The notes below the pieces were generated by a model. The model was not told the DNA's origin, did not search any database, and saw only the letters and a program-made list of their open reading frames with translations. Shown here in pieces: positions 7,818 through 16,622 of a DNA stretch of 26,598 bases. Both the position numbers and the translations under genes were made by a program. Origin of the DNA: JBFLXR01 sp040757065 (lineage in GTDB: Bacteria > Pseudomonadota > Gammaproteobacteria > Burkholderiales > Gallionellaceae); assembly GCA_040757065.1 (NCBI GenBank), contig JBFLXR010000025.1:1-26598 (forward strand). Direction: 5' to 3'. The first letter of the stretch is position 1, and every line of letters begins with the position of its first letter.

Positions 7818-9089
7818 TTACTTAATCAGTTTTCCGATTTCGCCCGCTAACGCACCCAGTGCGATGCGTTGTTGTTCGCCGCCACCGCGCAACGGCTTTA
7901 AAGTTGCCTCGCCCGCTTGCGCCTCATCGTCTCCGATAATCACCGCACAGGCTGCCCCACTGCCGTCCGCCTTCTTCATTTGCGATTTAAAACTACCGCC
8001 GCCGCAGTGCAACAGCACGCGCAATCCGGCATCGCGCAATTGTTCTGCGGCGACGCCGGCTATCGCATCGGCTTGCGCGCCCTGATGCACAATATATGCA
8101 TCCAATGGCATCGGCGGAGCCAGCATGCCGTCTTCCTGCAACAAAGCCAGCAGGCGCTCCACGCCCATCGCAAAACCGGCGGCCGGAGCCGGTTTACCGC
8201 CGATTTGTTCGATCAGCCCGTCGTATCGTCCGCCGGCGCAAATCGTTCCCTGCGCTCCGAGCCGGGTAGTCACCCACTCGAACACGGTGCGGTTGTAATA
8301 ATCCAGCCCTCGCACCAAGCGCGGGTTCACTTCATAAGCAATATCGTGCCGCTTCAACTCGGCCTGCACCGCCTCGAAATGCTTCAGCGCATCTTCGTCC
8401 AACTCGTCCATCAGCTTCGGCGCATCGGCGATCAGCGCCTGCATTGCCGGATTTTTGCTATCCAGAATGCGCAGCGGATTGCTGTGCAAACGGCGCGTTG
8501 CATCCGCATCGAGATCTGCCTGATGGCGCTCGAAATAAGCGATCAGTTTCTCGCGATGCCGTTGCCGCGACGCCGAATCGCCCAGCGTATTCAGTTGCAG
8601 CGCCACATCGCGAATGCCCAGTTTACGCCACAGACGGGCGCACATTACGATTTGCTCGGCATCGATATCCGGGCCGGCAAAACCCAATGCCTCGACCCCG
8701 ATCTGGTGAAACTGACGATAACGCCCTTTTTGCGGGCGCTCGTGGCGGAACATTGGTCCGCTGTAATACAAACGCTGCGGCGCATTGTACAGCAGGTTAT
8801 GCTGCAATACGGCACGCACGCACGATGCAGTCCCCTCGGGACGCAGCGTCAGGTGATCGCCGTTCAGGCTATCCTCGAAACTGTACATTTCTTTTTCGAC
8901 GATATCGGTCACCTCGCCGATCGCACGCTTAAACAGCGCAGTCGGCTCCACCAACGGCATGCGAATATTACGGTAGCCGTAGGCTTCCAGCCAGTCGCGC
9001 ACGGTATCTTCGAACCACAGCCACAAACCGGCTTCATCCGGCAAAATATCGTTCATGCCGCGTACGGCTTGCAATGTCGGAGTGCTCAT
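7818..9089 (-). CDS. hisS: Histidine--tRNA ligase
   Basis: The product is 423 residues, normal for bacterial HisRS (424 in E. coli). It starts MSTPTLQAVRGMNDILPDE. Class II motifs are clear: motif 2 around PMFRHERPQKGRYRQFHQIG, the histidine-specific signatures LVRGLDYYNRTVFEW and GGRYDGLIEQIGG, and motif 3 in AAGFAMGVERLLALL. A C-terminal anticodon-binding domain follows (about residues 325-423). The enzyme charges tRNA-His with histidine in the cytoplasm. It lies 12 nt downstream of ispG in the same run. Confidence 0.97.
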   Translation of the reverse strand: MSTPTLQAVRGMNDILPDEAGLWLWFEDTVRDWLEAYGYRNIRMPLVEPTALFKRAIGEVTDIVEKEMYSFEDSLNGDHLTLRPEGTASCVRAVLQHNLLYNAPQRLYYSGPMFRHERPQKGRYRQFHQIGVEALGFAGPDIDAEQIVMCARLWRKLGIRDVALQLNTLGDSASRQRHREKLIAYFERHQADLDADATRRLHSNPLRILDSKNPAMQALIADAPKLMDELDEDALKHFEAVQAELKRHDIAYEVNPRLVRGLDYYNRTVFEWVTTRLGAQGTICAGGRYDGLIEQIGGKPAPAAGFAMGVERLLALLQEDGMLAPPMPLDAYIVHQGAQADAIAGVAAEQLRDAGLRVLLHCGGGSFKSQMKKADGSGAACAVIIGDDEAQAGEATLKPLRGGGEQQRIALGALAGEIGKLIK

Positions 9090-9101
9090 TACTCTAAAAC
9101 C

Positions 9102-10373
9102 TTAACCTGCCTGAATCGGGATTACCTTGCTCCGCGCATCGCCCGGCTCACGCGGGGCGTAGTTGCGTACGATGTAATCATCCACAATTTGTTTAAACTC
9201 GGCTGCAATATTCTCGCCGCGCAGAGTCGTTACTTTCTCACCGTCGACATAGACCGGGGCTGCAGGATTCTCCCCTGTCCCCGGCAAACTGATGCCGATG
9301 TTAGCCATTTTACTTTCACCGGGGCCGTTCACAATGCAGCCCATTACCGCAACGCTCATGTTTTCTACGCCGCGATATTGTTCGCGCCATTGCGGCATCT
9401 GCCCGCGCAAATAGCTTTGAATATCCTGCGCCAACTCCTGAAATACCGTGCTGGTGGTACGACCGCAACCGGGACAAGCCGTCACCATCGGGGTAAACGC
9501 GCGCAGCCCCATGGTTTGCAGAATTTCTTGCGCCACCACCACCTCTTCGGTGCGCGAACCGCCGGGTTGCGGCGTCAGCGACACACGGATTGTATCTCCG
9601 ATACCTTCCTGCAACAGCACCGCCAAGGCAGCAGTCGAGGCAACAATCCCTTTCGAACCCATGCCCGCTTCGGTCAGCCCCAAATGCAACGCATAGTCGC
9701 AACGGCGTGCCAGTTCGCGGTAAACCGCAATCAAGTCCTGCACTTCGCTGACCTTGCAGGAAAGGACAATGCGATCTTTCGGCAATCCCTGTTCGACCGC
9801 ACGCGCCGCACTTTCCAGCGCCGAAACAATCAGCGCCTCGCGCGTCACTTCGCGCACCTCTTTCGGCTGCGTCAGCTTGGCGTTCTCGTCCATCATGCGC
9901 ACAACCACATCCTGATCGAGACTCCCCCAATTCACTCCGATGCGTACCGGCTTGTTATAGCGTATTGCGGCCTCGATCATTACAGCAAACTGATCCTCGC
10001 CCTTGCGGTTGCGCCCGACATTGCCCGGATTGATCCGGTATTTATCCAACACCTGAGCGCACTCGGGAAATTCCGTCAGCAAACGGTGGCCGTTGTAGTG
10101 AAAATCGCCGACCAGCGGCACCTTGCAGCCCATATTGTCGAGCAATTCACGAATGCGCGGCACTTGCGCTGCGGCTTCCGAGGTATTCACGGTAATGCGT
10201 ACCAGCTCGGACCCGGCCTGCGCTAATTCAAAAACTTGCTGTGCCGTGCCTTGTGCATCGGCAGTATCGGTATTGGTCATGGACTGCACCACCACCGGCG
10301 TACCGCCGCCTATGGCAATGCCGCCGACCATGACACGCTGCGCCAGACGGCGCACTATCGGGGAACCACTCAT
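9102..10373 (-). CDS. ispG: 4-hydroxy-3-methylbut-2-enyl diphosphate synthase (GcpE)
   Basis: The product is 423 residues, longer than E. coli IspG (372), as is usual for many betaproteobacterial forms. It begins with a TIM-barrel domain (GGGTPVVVQSMTNTDTAD, RINPGNVG) and ends with the iron-sulfur domain: CPGCGRTTSTVFQEL and GCIVNGPGE supply the three cysteines for the [4Fe-4S] cluster. IspG converts 2-C-methyl-D-erythritol 2,4-cyclodiphosphate to HMBPP in the non-mevalonate isoprenoid pathway. Its ATG lies 3 nt past the rodZ stop, so co-translation is likely. Confidence 0.96.
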   Translation of the reverse strand: MSGSPIVRRLAQRVMVGGIAIGGGTPVVVQSMTNTDTADAQGTAQQVFELAQAGSELVRITVNTSEAAAQVPRIRELLDNMGCKVPLVGDFHYNGHRLLTEFPECAQVLDKYRINPGNVGRNRKGEDQFAVMIEAAIRYNKPVRIGVNWGSLDQDVVVRMMDENAKLTQPKEVREVTREALIVSALESAARAVEQGLPKDRIVLSCKVSEVQDLIAVYRELARRCDYALHLGLTEAGMGSKGIVASTAALAVLLQEGIGDTIRVSLTPQPGGSRTEEVVVAQEILQTMGLRAFTPMVTACPGCGRTTSTVFQELAQDIQSYLRGQMPQWREQYRGVENMSVAVMGCIVNGPGESKMANIGISLPGTGENPAAPVYVDGEKVTTLRGENIAAEFKQIVDDYIVRNYAPREPGDARSKVIPIQAG

Positions 10374-10376
10374 TGC

Positions 10377-11333
10377 TTACTCCAGAGTCAGGCGCGCCAC
10401 TTCAACGCGCGTATGCGGAACAAGATCGACCTCCTTGCCCCGGTAGTACAGATGCACACCCTGCGCATGACCAATCACAATGCGAAACGGCGGTTGACCG
10501 CCGATCTTTTGTTCGCTGCCGCGCGGGCTGAGCTTGGAAAATACAGGTTTACCGCTGCGATCGCGTACCTCCGCCCAAGACGCCTGATCGAACACCATGC
10601 GCACCGGCACTTCCTCCGCAGCTCCCGTCGGCGATTGCGCTTTCGGTGTAGCGGGCAGAGCGACGGAAACAGGCGCGGCATGCGAAGCCGGCACAGGCAT
10701 GGAAGCCGGGCGAACCGTCGAGACCGGATTAACGGCAGCAACCGGGGCCGATACCGCCTGCGGCGCACTCACCGGAACGGAGACCGCCGCAGGTGCGGAA
10801 GCCGGAGCAGACTCAGGCGGCAGGACTAACGGCACTTCCTGCACTTGCGTTTGCGGAGCCGGTTCGACCGTCGGCTGAGGCTCTGGCGCGGTCGGTGCGC
10901 TATGCGGCATCAGGGTAAACACCGCCAAGCCAATCGCCGCCAGCAAGGCCGCGCCCAGCCAAATCAGATTGGCGCGACGCGCTGCATTTGGGTGCGGCAT
11001 CGGCGCTTCTAATGTATTTTGAACCGGCGTTGGCTTTGTATGCGACTCTGGCTGAGGCAAACGCGCCAACAATTCAGCATCGTTCAACTGGAGCAGCCGC
11101 GCATAACTACGAACAAAACCGCGCAAAAAGCCACCCTGAGGCAGAGATTCATAATCTTCGGCCTCTAATGCCTCGATCTGCTTAGGCGCAAACTTGATGC
11201 GTTCGACCACGTCGGCCACACTCAGACCGGCCTGCTCACGGGCGTCACGCAGCACTGCGCCAGCCCCCGGCTGTTGCGAGGTTTCCTGCTGACCCGCCAC
11301 TCCCGGCGCGGGTTGATCGATATTGTCGTCCAT
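10377..11333 (-). CDS. rodZ: RodZ-like helix-turn-helix membrane protein
   Basis: The product is 318 residues in four parts. There is a helix-turn-helix domain of the HTH_25 type (about 26-92, GAVLRDAREQAGLSVADVVE), a single membrane helix (about 121-142), a long linker rich in Pro, Ala, Val and Ser (about 143-240), and a C-terminal beta domain of the DUF4115 type (FDQASWAEVRDRSGKPVFSK). RodZ anchors MreB filaments to the inner membrane in rod-shaped cells; the helix-turn-helix binds MreB rather than DNA. Gene order next to ispG and pilW is the usual one. Its ATG shares one base with the pilW stop (TAATG). Confidence 0.92.
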   Translation of the reverse strand: MDDNIDQPAPGVAGQQETSQQPGAGAVLRDAREQAGLSVADVVERIKFAPKQIEALEAEDYESLPQGGFLRGFVRSYARLLQLNDAELLARLPQPESHTKPTPVQNTLEAPMPHPNAARRANLIWLGAALLAAIGLAVFTLMPHSAPTAPEPQPTVEPAPQTQVQEVPLVLPPESAPASAPAAVSVPVSAPQAVSAPVAAVNPVSTVRPASMPVPASHAAPVSVALPATPKAQSPTGAAEEVPVRMVFDQASWAEVRDRSGKPVFSKLSPRGSEQKIGGQPPFRIVIGHAQGVHLYYRGKEVDLVPHTRVEVARLTLE

Positions 11334-12100
11334 TATTTTCCGTACAACATCTGTTGAGTTTCACGTGCATCCGGGAAGCGCTTGCTCAACTGCCCGGCGT
11401 AATTTTCCGCGCTTTCCCGATTGCCTAAAGCACGCTCGATGCGCACCGCCAGCCACAAGGCTTCCGCCGAAAGGCCTCCAGCCATCTGCGTACGCTCGTA
11501 GCGCAAGAAATAAGACTTCGCGCCTGCCGCATCGGCAGCGGACAAACTCATATCCGCCAAGGCGTACAATGCCTCCGGCATTTCCGGCTTCATCACCAGC
11601 GCACGCTGCAAATAGGTTTCAGCATCCTTCGCAACACCAGCCTTTCTGGCGCAGATTCCGGCATTCAAATAAGGCTTTTCCGGCGTAGTATAGAGTGGGT
11701 TTTTGACCGCCGCCATGAAATAGCGGTTGGCATTACGTTCCTTGCCGTTCTGACACAAGAACCAGCCGTAATTATTCAAAGTTTCCGAATTATTCGGATC
11801 AAGCCGCAGGCTATGCTGGAAATCTTCTTCGGCTTGCTCGTTCTCGCGCAGCGCCATACGCACCAAGGCGCGCACATTATAGGCCATCGCATAATCCGGT
11901 TCGGCCTTGACTGCCTTGCTCAGCTCTTCCAGCGCTACCGCCATCTGACCGCGCGAAAAATAGGCTGCTGCCAGCTCGGTATGAATACGGGCGCTTTCTT
12001 GCGCGCGCGACAGCCCGACTTGCGGAGGCGGTGCGTTGTGGGCAGACGATGCGCAGCCAACCAACCCGATGGCAACCAACACCGCGAACAGGCGCTTCAT
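11333..12100 (-). CDS. pilW: Type IV pilus biogenesis/stability lipoprotein PilW (PilF)
   Basis: The product is 255 residues. A lipoprotein signal with lipobox LVGC (Cys16) precedes at least four to five TPR units (TELAAAYFSRGQMAVALEEL, AYNVRALVRMALRENEQA, NNYGWFLCQNGKERNANRYF). PilW/PilF is the pilotin that brings the secretin PilQ to the outer membrane and allows it to multimerise. The NNYGWFLC segment is typical of the family. The start overlaps the rlmN stop by 4 nt, and rodZ follows with a 1-nt overlap. No other pilus genes are in the window. Confidence 0.93.
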   Translation of the reverse strand: MKRLFAVLVAIGLVGCASSAHNAPPPQVGLSRAQESARIHTELAAAYFSRGQMAVALEELSKAVKAEPDYAMAYNVRALVRMALRENEQAEEDFQHSLRLDPNNSETLNNYGWFLCQNGKERNANRYFMAAVKNPLYTTPEKPYLNAGICARKAGVAKDAETYLQRALVMKPEMPEALYALADMSLSAADAAGAKSYFLRYERTQMAGGLSAEALWLAVRIERALGNRESAENYAGQLSKRFPDARETQQMLYGK

Positions 12101-13179
12101 GGACGCACCTCCTGCAAGCGGATAGTCCGTTTGGTTTTATCTTGCACCTGTCCCGCCAACTGACCGCAAGCGGCAGCAATATCGTCGCCACGCGTTTTGC
12201 GGGTAGTCGTCACGATGTCCGCTTGCATCAGCATATCGCGGAAGCGGCGCACCGCATCCGAATCAGAACGCAAATACGGCGAATTCGGGAAGGGATTGAA
12301 AGGGATCAGATTAAATTTGCACGGCACATCGCGCACCAACGCAATCAATTCGCGCGCATGCTGCGGCGTATCGTTCACCCCGTCCAGCATGACATACTCA
12401 AAAGTCACGAAATCGCGCGGTGCGCGCTCCAAATAGCGCTGACATGCCGCCATTAACTCGCGAAGCGGGTATTTTTGATTGATCGGCACCAATACATCGC
12501 GCAGCGTATCGTTCGGCGCATGCAGCGACACTGCCAATGCGACCGGGCACTCTTCGCGCAGACGATCCATCGCCGGGATAACGCCAGAGGTAGAAACCGT
12601 AACACGTCGACGAGACAAGCCGTAGGCCAGATCGTCCAACATCAGTCGCAAGGCGCTGACCGTGTTATCAAAATTGAGCAGGGGTTCACCCATACCCATC
12701 ATCACCACATTGGTGATCGGCCAGTTGCCGTTTTCATCCTTGCCGATTTCGCGATTGGCCCACCACAGCTGGCCGATAATTTCTGCCACACTGAGGTTGC
12801 GGTTAAAACCTTGTTTGCCGGTCGAGCAAAATGCGCAATCCAATGCGCACCCAGCCTGCGTCGACACACACAAAGTTCCACGGTCGGTTTCAGGAATATA
12901 TACCGTTTCAATGGCATTGCCCGTACCTACGTCGAGCAGCCATTTGCGCGTACCGTCCGAAGACAGCTCCTCGCGCACCACGCTGGGAGAGGCGACTGTA
13001 GCCACCTCTTTCAGCTTGGTTCTGAGCGATGCAGCGAGATCGCTCATCGCATCGAAATCAGGCTCCCCGGCCTTATGCAACCAGCGCAGCACCTGACGGG
13101 CGCGAAAAGGCTTTTCGCCCATTTCGGCAAACCAGTCTGTTAATTGCTGTGCATTCAGATCGAGGAGGTTCTGTGCCAT
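12097..13179 (-). CDS. rlmN: Dual-specificity 23S rRNA/tRNA (adenine-C2)-methyltransferase RlmN
   Basis: The product is 360 residues. The radical-SAM cluster motif CALDCAFC (C111, C115, C118) follows an N-terminal accessory domain (EMGEKPFRARQVLRWLH). GMGEPLLNF and the C-terminal C338 (DDIAAACGQLAG) fit the family; C338 is the expected methyl-carrying residue. RlmN methylates A2503 of 23S rRNA and A37 of certain tRNAs at C2, affecting peptidyl-transferase function and fidelity. It lies 27 nt after ndk, with a plausible GAGG-type element just before the ATG, and overlaps pilW by 4 nt. Confidence 0.97.
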   Translation of the reverse strand: MAQNLLDLNAQQLTDWFAEMGEKPFRARQVLRWLHKAGEPDFDAMSDLAASLRTKLKEVATVASPSVVREELSSDGTRKWLLDVGTGNAIETVYIPETDRGTLCVSTQAGCALDCAFCSTGKQGFNRNLSVAEIIGQLWWANREIGKDENGNWPITNVVMMGMGEPLLNFDNTVSALRLMLDDLAYGLSRRRVTVSTSGVIPAMDRLREECPVALAVSLHAPNDTLRDVLVPINQKYPLRELMAACQRYLERAPRDFVTFEYVMLDGVNDTPQHARELIALVRDVPCKFNLIPFNPFPNSPYLRSDSDAVRRFRDMLMQADIVTTTRKTRGDDIAAACGQLAGQVQDKTKRTIRLQEVRP

Positions 13180-13206
13180 GCGGCATCCGTCGTTTCGGCC
13201 TAACCC

Positions 13207-13632
13207 TTAGCGGGAGTAGACGTTCATGCTCGGGAAGAAATAAGCGATTTCCACTGCCGCGGTTTCCGGCGCATCGGAACCATGCACAGCGTTCGCGTCG
13301 ATGCTGTCGGCGAAGTCGGCACGGATGGTACCTTTGTCGGCCTTCTTCGGATCGGTCGCGCCCATCAGTTCGCGATTCTTCAGAATCGCATTTTCACCTT
13401 CCAGCACCTGGATCATCACCGGGCCGGAGATCATGAAGCTCACCAGATCATTGAAGAAAGGGCGTGCGCGGTGCACAGCGTAGAAGCCTTCCGCTTCAGC
13501 GCGGGACAGATGCGTCATGCGTGCGGCAACAACTTTCAGACCCGCGTTTTCGAAACGTGTGTAGATCTGACCAATCACGTTCTTGGCAACGGCATCGGGT
13601 TTGATAATGGAAAGGGTACGTTCAACAGCCAT
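13207..13632 (-). CDS. ndk: Nucleoside diphosphate kinase
   Basis: The product is 141 residues, the standard length. MAVERTLSIIKPDAVAKN, the substrate-binding RARPFF segment and the active-site NAVHGSDAPETA (phosphohistidine H117) are all present. The enzyme transfers phosphate between nucleoside triphosphates and diphosphates to balance nucleotide pools. A GGAGAAAG ribosome binding site lies just before the ATG. It heads the long minus-strand operon. A candidate -10 (TAAAAT on the minus strand, plus positions 13678-13683) falls inside the terminator-like hairpin behind tilS. Confidence 0.97.
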   Translation of the reverse strand: MAVERTLSIIKPDAVAKNVIGQIYTRFENAGLKVVAARMTHLSRAEAEGFYAVHRARPFFNDLVSFMISGPVMIQVLEGENAILKNRELMGATDPKKADKGTIRADFADSIDANAVHGSDAPETAAVEIAYFFPSMNVYSR

Positions 13633-13661
13633 GCTACTTTCTCCAAAACTTAAAGTTAATC

Positions 13662-13689
13662 AAAAAATCAGCCCGTTATTTTAACAGGC
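13662..13689 (-). terminator. Probable intrinsic terminator of accA-tilS
   Basis: On the minus strand GCCTGTTA-AAA-TAACGGGC forms an 8-bp stem with one G.U pair (13671-13689), followed after TGA by six T residues (13662-13667). It lies 53 nt past the tilS stop. Its loop region also contains the TAAAAT that could be the ndk -10 element. Confidence 0.6.
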
Positions 13690-13741
13690 TTTCACAAGTT
13701 CTGCATGTCCGCATCGAGACGGAAAACACAAACAGACAGCA

Positions 13742-15088
13742 TCACGCCGACTTATTGCACCATACCGGCAACCAGCCCATTTCGTCGGGCTGCGGCTGCC
13801 AATCCTCCGCCACCCCCAGCCCGGGAATCGCCACCAACGTCTCGCCGCAATACAACAGCGGCCAGCGCGCACGCTGCCACGGCGGAATCGCCGCCTCTTG
13901 AAACAAATTTTTCAGGCTGCGCGCCGGACGGTTATTTCCGGGTTTAAACGGCACCTCCCCGCTACGCAAGCGCACAGTCAAGCCGCGCCCGGCCAATTTG
14001 GCGCACGCCACCCCCCGCCCCGACATCCGCTCCATCGTCAGCACACCGCCCAATTCCGGCATAGCCAAAGATGGCTCACCGGACCAGCTCCGCGAGAAGT
14101 CCTCGCCGCACTCCGGCAACGTTTTCTCAACGTAAGCGCGCTCGCGATAGCGCCGCACCGCATAACCGGCATATGCCACACAAACTTGCGCATCCTGCCG
14201 CGCCAGCAACAACTGACGCAACAGCTCCTCCAACTTCGGCGCATCCGGCAATGGCGCACCTTGCTGCTCAATAAAATACCGCAATAAATTTTTCGCGCGC
14301 ACCCAGTCCAATGCTCGCAAACGCTCAACCGCCAAGGTTCCCGCCGTTATTGCATCCGCGCTATCGATCTCTGCCAGCGCATCCTGCAAGGATGCCGCCT
14401 CAGCGAAATGCCCGGCACTGCGTGCTAACGTTGTCCTGCATCCGGGATAGTGTGTTTCCAACAAGGGGAAAATGCGGTGGCGTACAAAATTACGGGCGTA
14501 CGCCGGATCGGCATTGCTTTCGTCCTCGACCCAGCGCAAACCATGCGCTTCAGCATATGCCAGCAACTCGGCACGCGATGTATCCAGCAAGGGACGCAAC
14601 AACTGAGACCCGGACAAGACGGTTCGCATGGGCATGGCCGCCGCCCCGCGCACCCCACCGCCCCGCAACAATTGCAACAACAGCGTTTCGGCCTGATCGT
14701 CCCGATGCTGTGCCAGCACAATGCTCTCCGCACCGACAGCCGTCAGCGCCTGATAACGCAAGGTGCGCGCCGCCGCTTCGATACCCATTGCGCGCATCGG
14801 CGCAATATCCACCCGCACCACCTCCAGCGGCACGTTCAGCCCGACACACAACGTTTCGCAAAAAGCCGCCCATCCATCGGCATTGGCACTAATACCGTGA
14901 TGAACGTGCAGCGCACGCAACCGCCAGCCTTGCTGCGCCGACAAAAGGTGCAAGACATGCAACAACACAACGGAATCGACCCCGCCGCTCAGGCCGAGCA
15001 GAACGGTTTGGTCAGCGGAAACAAAAGGGGAAAGCGCGCGTTCTACGCGCGCTGTCAGATCAGAGTTCGATTTCCTTGAACTTGCCAT
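13742..15088 (-). CDS. tilS: tRNA(Ile)-lysidine synthase
   Basis: The product is 448 residues. The N-type ATP pyrophosphatase P-loop LGLSGGVDSVVLLH (SGGVDS at residues 34-39) opens the catalytic domain, followed by LHVHHGI, LAQHRDDQAETLLLQLLRG and NFVRHRIFPLLE, all diagnostic of TilS. The C-terminal TilS domain is also present. The enzyme converts C34 of tRNA-Ile(CAU) to lysidine, changing both charging and decoding. The ATG at 15088 lies 29 nt inside accA; no closer in-frame ATG precedes the P-loop, so this start stands. The accA-tilS pairing is common in proteobacteria. Confidence 0.95.
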   Translation of the reverse strand: MASSRKSNSDLTARVERALSPFVSADQTVLLGLSGGVDSVVLLHVLHLLSAQQGWRLRALHVHHGISANADGWAAFCETLCVGLNVPLEVVRVDIAPMRAMGIEAAARTLRYQALTAVGAESIVLAQHRDDQAETLLLQLLRGGGVRGAAAMPMRTVLSGSQLLRPLLDTSRAELLAYAEAHGLRWVEDESNADPAYARNFVRHRIFPLLETHYPGCRTTLARSAGHFAEAASLQDALAEIDSADAITAGTLAVERLRALDWVRAKNLLRYFIEQQGAPLPDAPKLEELLRQLLLARQDAQVCVAYAGYAVRRYRERAYVEKTLPECGEDFSRSWSGEPSLAMPELGGVLTMERMSGRGVACAKLAGRGLTVRLRSGEVPFKPGNNRPARSLKNLFQEAAIPPWQRARWPLLYCGETLVAIPGLGVAEDWQPQPDEMGWLPVWCNKSA

Positions 15089-16025
15089 AACCCATCAAAC
15101 GATTGAAGCGGGTTTGCAGCAACTCGCCGGTGGGCTTGGCCTGCACTTGCTTAAGCACATCCTGCAAGGCTTTCTTCATATTTTGCATCATCGCCGGATA
15201 GTCGCGGTGCGCACCACCGAGCGGCTCGTTGACGATCTTATCCACCAAGCCCAATGTTTTCAGACGGGTAGCGGTAATACCCAGCGTTTCCGCCGCATCG
15301 GCCGCCTTATCCGCACTCTTCCACAAAATGGATGCACAGCCCTCCGGCGAAATCACCGAGTAGGTTGCATATTGCAGCATCAGCGTCGCATCGCCCACCG
15401 CAATCGCCAGCGCACCGCCGGAACCGCCTTCGCCGATAATGGTACAAATCAGGGGTACGCGCAGTTCCGCCATCACATACAGATTTTTGCCGATCGCCTC
15501 CGACTGGCCGCGCTCTTCCGCGCCCACGCCGGGATACGCACCGGGGGTATCGACGAAAGTCATGATCGGAATGCCAAACTTTTCGGCCAACCGCATCAAT
15601 CGCAAGGCCTTACGATACCCCTCAGGACGCGGCATACCGAAGTTACGGTACTGACGCTCCTTGGTATCGCGCCCCTTTTGGTGACCGATCACCATGACGC
15701 TCTGACCATTAAAACGCGCCAGACCGCCGACAATTGCCGGATCATCAGCAAAGGCACGATCGCCATGCAGCTCTTCAAAATCGGTGAACAAATGTTCAAT
15801 GTAATCGAGCGTATAGGGACGCTGCGGGTGACGCGACACTTGCGAGATTTGCCACGGCGTCAGCTTGGCGTAAATATCCTTGGTCAGCTCTTGACTCTTT
15901 TTTTGCAACCGGGAAATCTCTTCGGAAATATCCAGTGCGGAATCGTCCTGCACGTAGCGCAGTTGCTCGATCTTGTTTTCCAAGTCGGCGACGGATTGCT
16001 CGAAATCGAGGAAGGTAACTTTCAT
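15060..16025 (-). CDS. accA: Acetyl-CoA carboxylase carboxyltransferase subunit alpha
   Basis: The product is 321 residues from the chosen start (E. coli 319). The N-terminal coiled helix (MKVTFLDFEQSVADLENKIE) and the carboxyltransferase core are clear: HGDRAFADDPAIVGGLAR, GHQKGRDTKER, FVDTPGAYPGVGAEERGQ, GEGGSGGALAIAVGD. With AccD it forms the alpha2beta2 enzyme that transfers the carboxyl group from biotin to acetyl-CoA, the first committed step of fatty acid synthesis. An ATG 11 codons upstream exists but would add residues not usual for the family. The upstream region lacks a clear -35. Confidence 0.96.
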   Translation of the reverse strand: MKVTFLDFEQSVADLENKIEQLRYVQDDSALDISEEISRLQKKSQELTKDIYAKLTPWQISQVSRHPQRPYTLDYIEHLFTDFEELHGDRAFADDPAIVGGLARFNGQSVMVIGHQKGRDTKERQYRNFGMPRPEGYRKALRLMRLAEKFGIPIMTFVDTPGAYPGVGAEERGQSEAIGKNLYVMAELRVPLICTIIGEGGSGGALAIAVGDATLMLQYATYSVISPEGCASILWKSADKAADAAETLGITATRLKTLGLVDKIVNEPLGGAHRDYPAMMQNMKKALQDVLKQVQAKPTGELLQTRFNRLMGYGKFKEIEL

Positions 16026-16139
16026 AGGACTGCTCGGTTTCTGTTTTAATTGAGGCAATGATACAGGATTTTCGGCAAACCGACTTGCAAACGGCGCAAA
16101 GCATCCCGCACACTCGCACCCGCCGAATTACCCGATTTA

Positions 16140-16148
16140 TGGTAAATT
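16140..16148 (+). promoter_or_regulatory. Candidate extended -10 promoter for the VOC gene
   Basis: TGGTAAATT fits an extended -10 (TGn followed by a TATAAT-like hexamer) 34 nt before the VOC ATG. No convincing -35 is seen. It overlaps the first base of a tandem repeat of TAACCGAAC (16148-16156 and 16158-16166). Confidence 0.35.
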
Positions 16149-16181
16149 AACCGAACATAACCGAACGATCCGGAGGGTTCC

Positions 16182-16622
16182 ATGCAAATTCAAGCAATTG
16201 GACACATCGTACTCAAAGTGCGCAATCTGGAACGCTCCGTTGCATTTTACCGCGACATTCTCGGCCTGCGCGAGGTGGGTCGCTACCGCAACGCAATGGC
16301 ATTTCTCACCTTCGGCGACAACCACCACGACTTAGCATTGCTGCAAATCGGTGAGCACACGCCGGACGCCCCGCTCAACAGTCCGGGGCTCTACCATGTC
16401 GCGTTTAAGATCGGCAACACCCTCGATGACTTGCGCGCCTGCAAAGCGCATCTGGAAGCACACCGCATTTCACTGATCGGCATGAGCGATCACGGTGTCA
16501 GCCAGTCGCTGTATCTGGCCGACCCGGACGGCATCGAAATCGAACTATTCGTAGATGCCGACCCCGCCTTGTGGCGCGACAACCCCATGTCACTGATGAC
16601 CACCAAACCGTTGCAGCTTTAA
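16182..16622 (+). CDS. VOC-superfamily (glyoxalase/extradiol dioxygenase fold) protein
   Basis: The product is 146 residues, a single vicinal-oxygen-chelate domain of two beta-alpha-beta3 halves. GHIVLKVRNLERSVAFYRDI is the typical opening. H8, H72 (YHVAF) and E121 (DPDGIEIELF) are placed as the metal-binding triad, so a metal-dependent enzyme is plausible. The family includes glyoxalase I, ring-cleavage dioxygenases and resistance proteins; the sequence resembles the dioxygenase-like branch but the substrate cannot be told. A GGAGGG Shine-Dalgarno lies 6 nt before the ATG. It is divergent from accA, and its stop codon overlaps that of the convergent DUF4126 gene in a shared TTAA. Confidence 0.85.
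   Translation: MQIQAIGHIVLKVRNLERSVAFYRDILGLREVGRYRNAMAFLTFGDNHHDLALLQIGEHTPDAPLNSPGLYHVAFKIGNTLDDLRACKAHLEAHRISLIGMSDHGVSQSLYLADPDGIEIELFVDADPALWRDNPMSLMTTKPLQL

Noticed and set aside
7917..10226. 769-codon open frame on the plus strand
   Set aside because: It lies fully antisense to hisS and ispG, both of which are unmistakable. The translated product has no recognisable domain and is rich in H, R and Q, as expected from reading GC-rich genes backwards.
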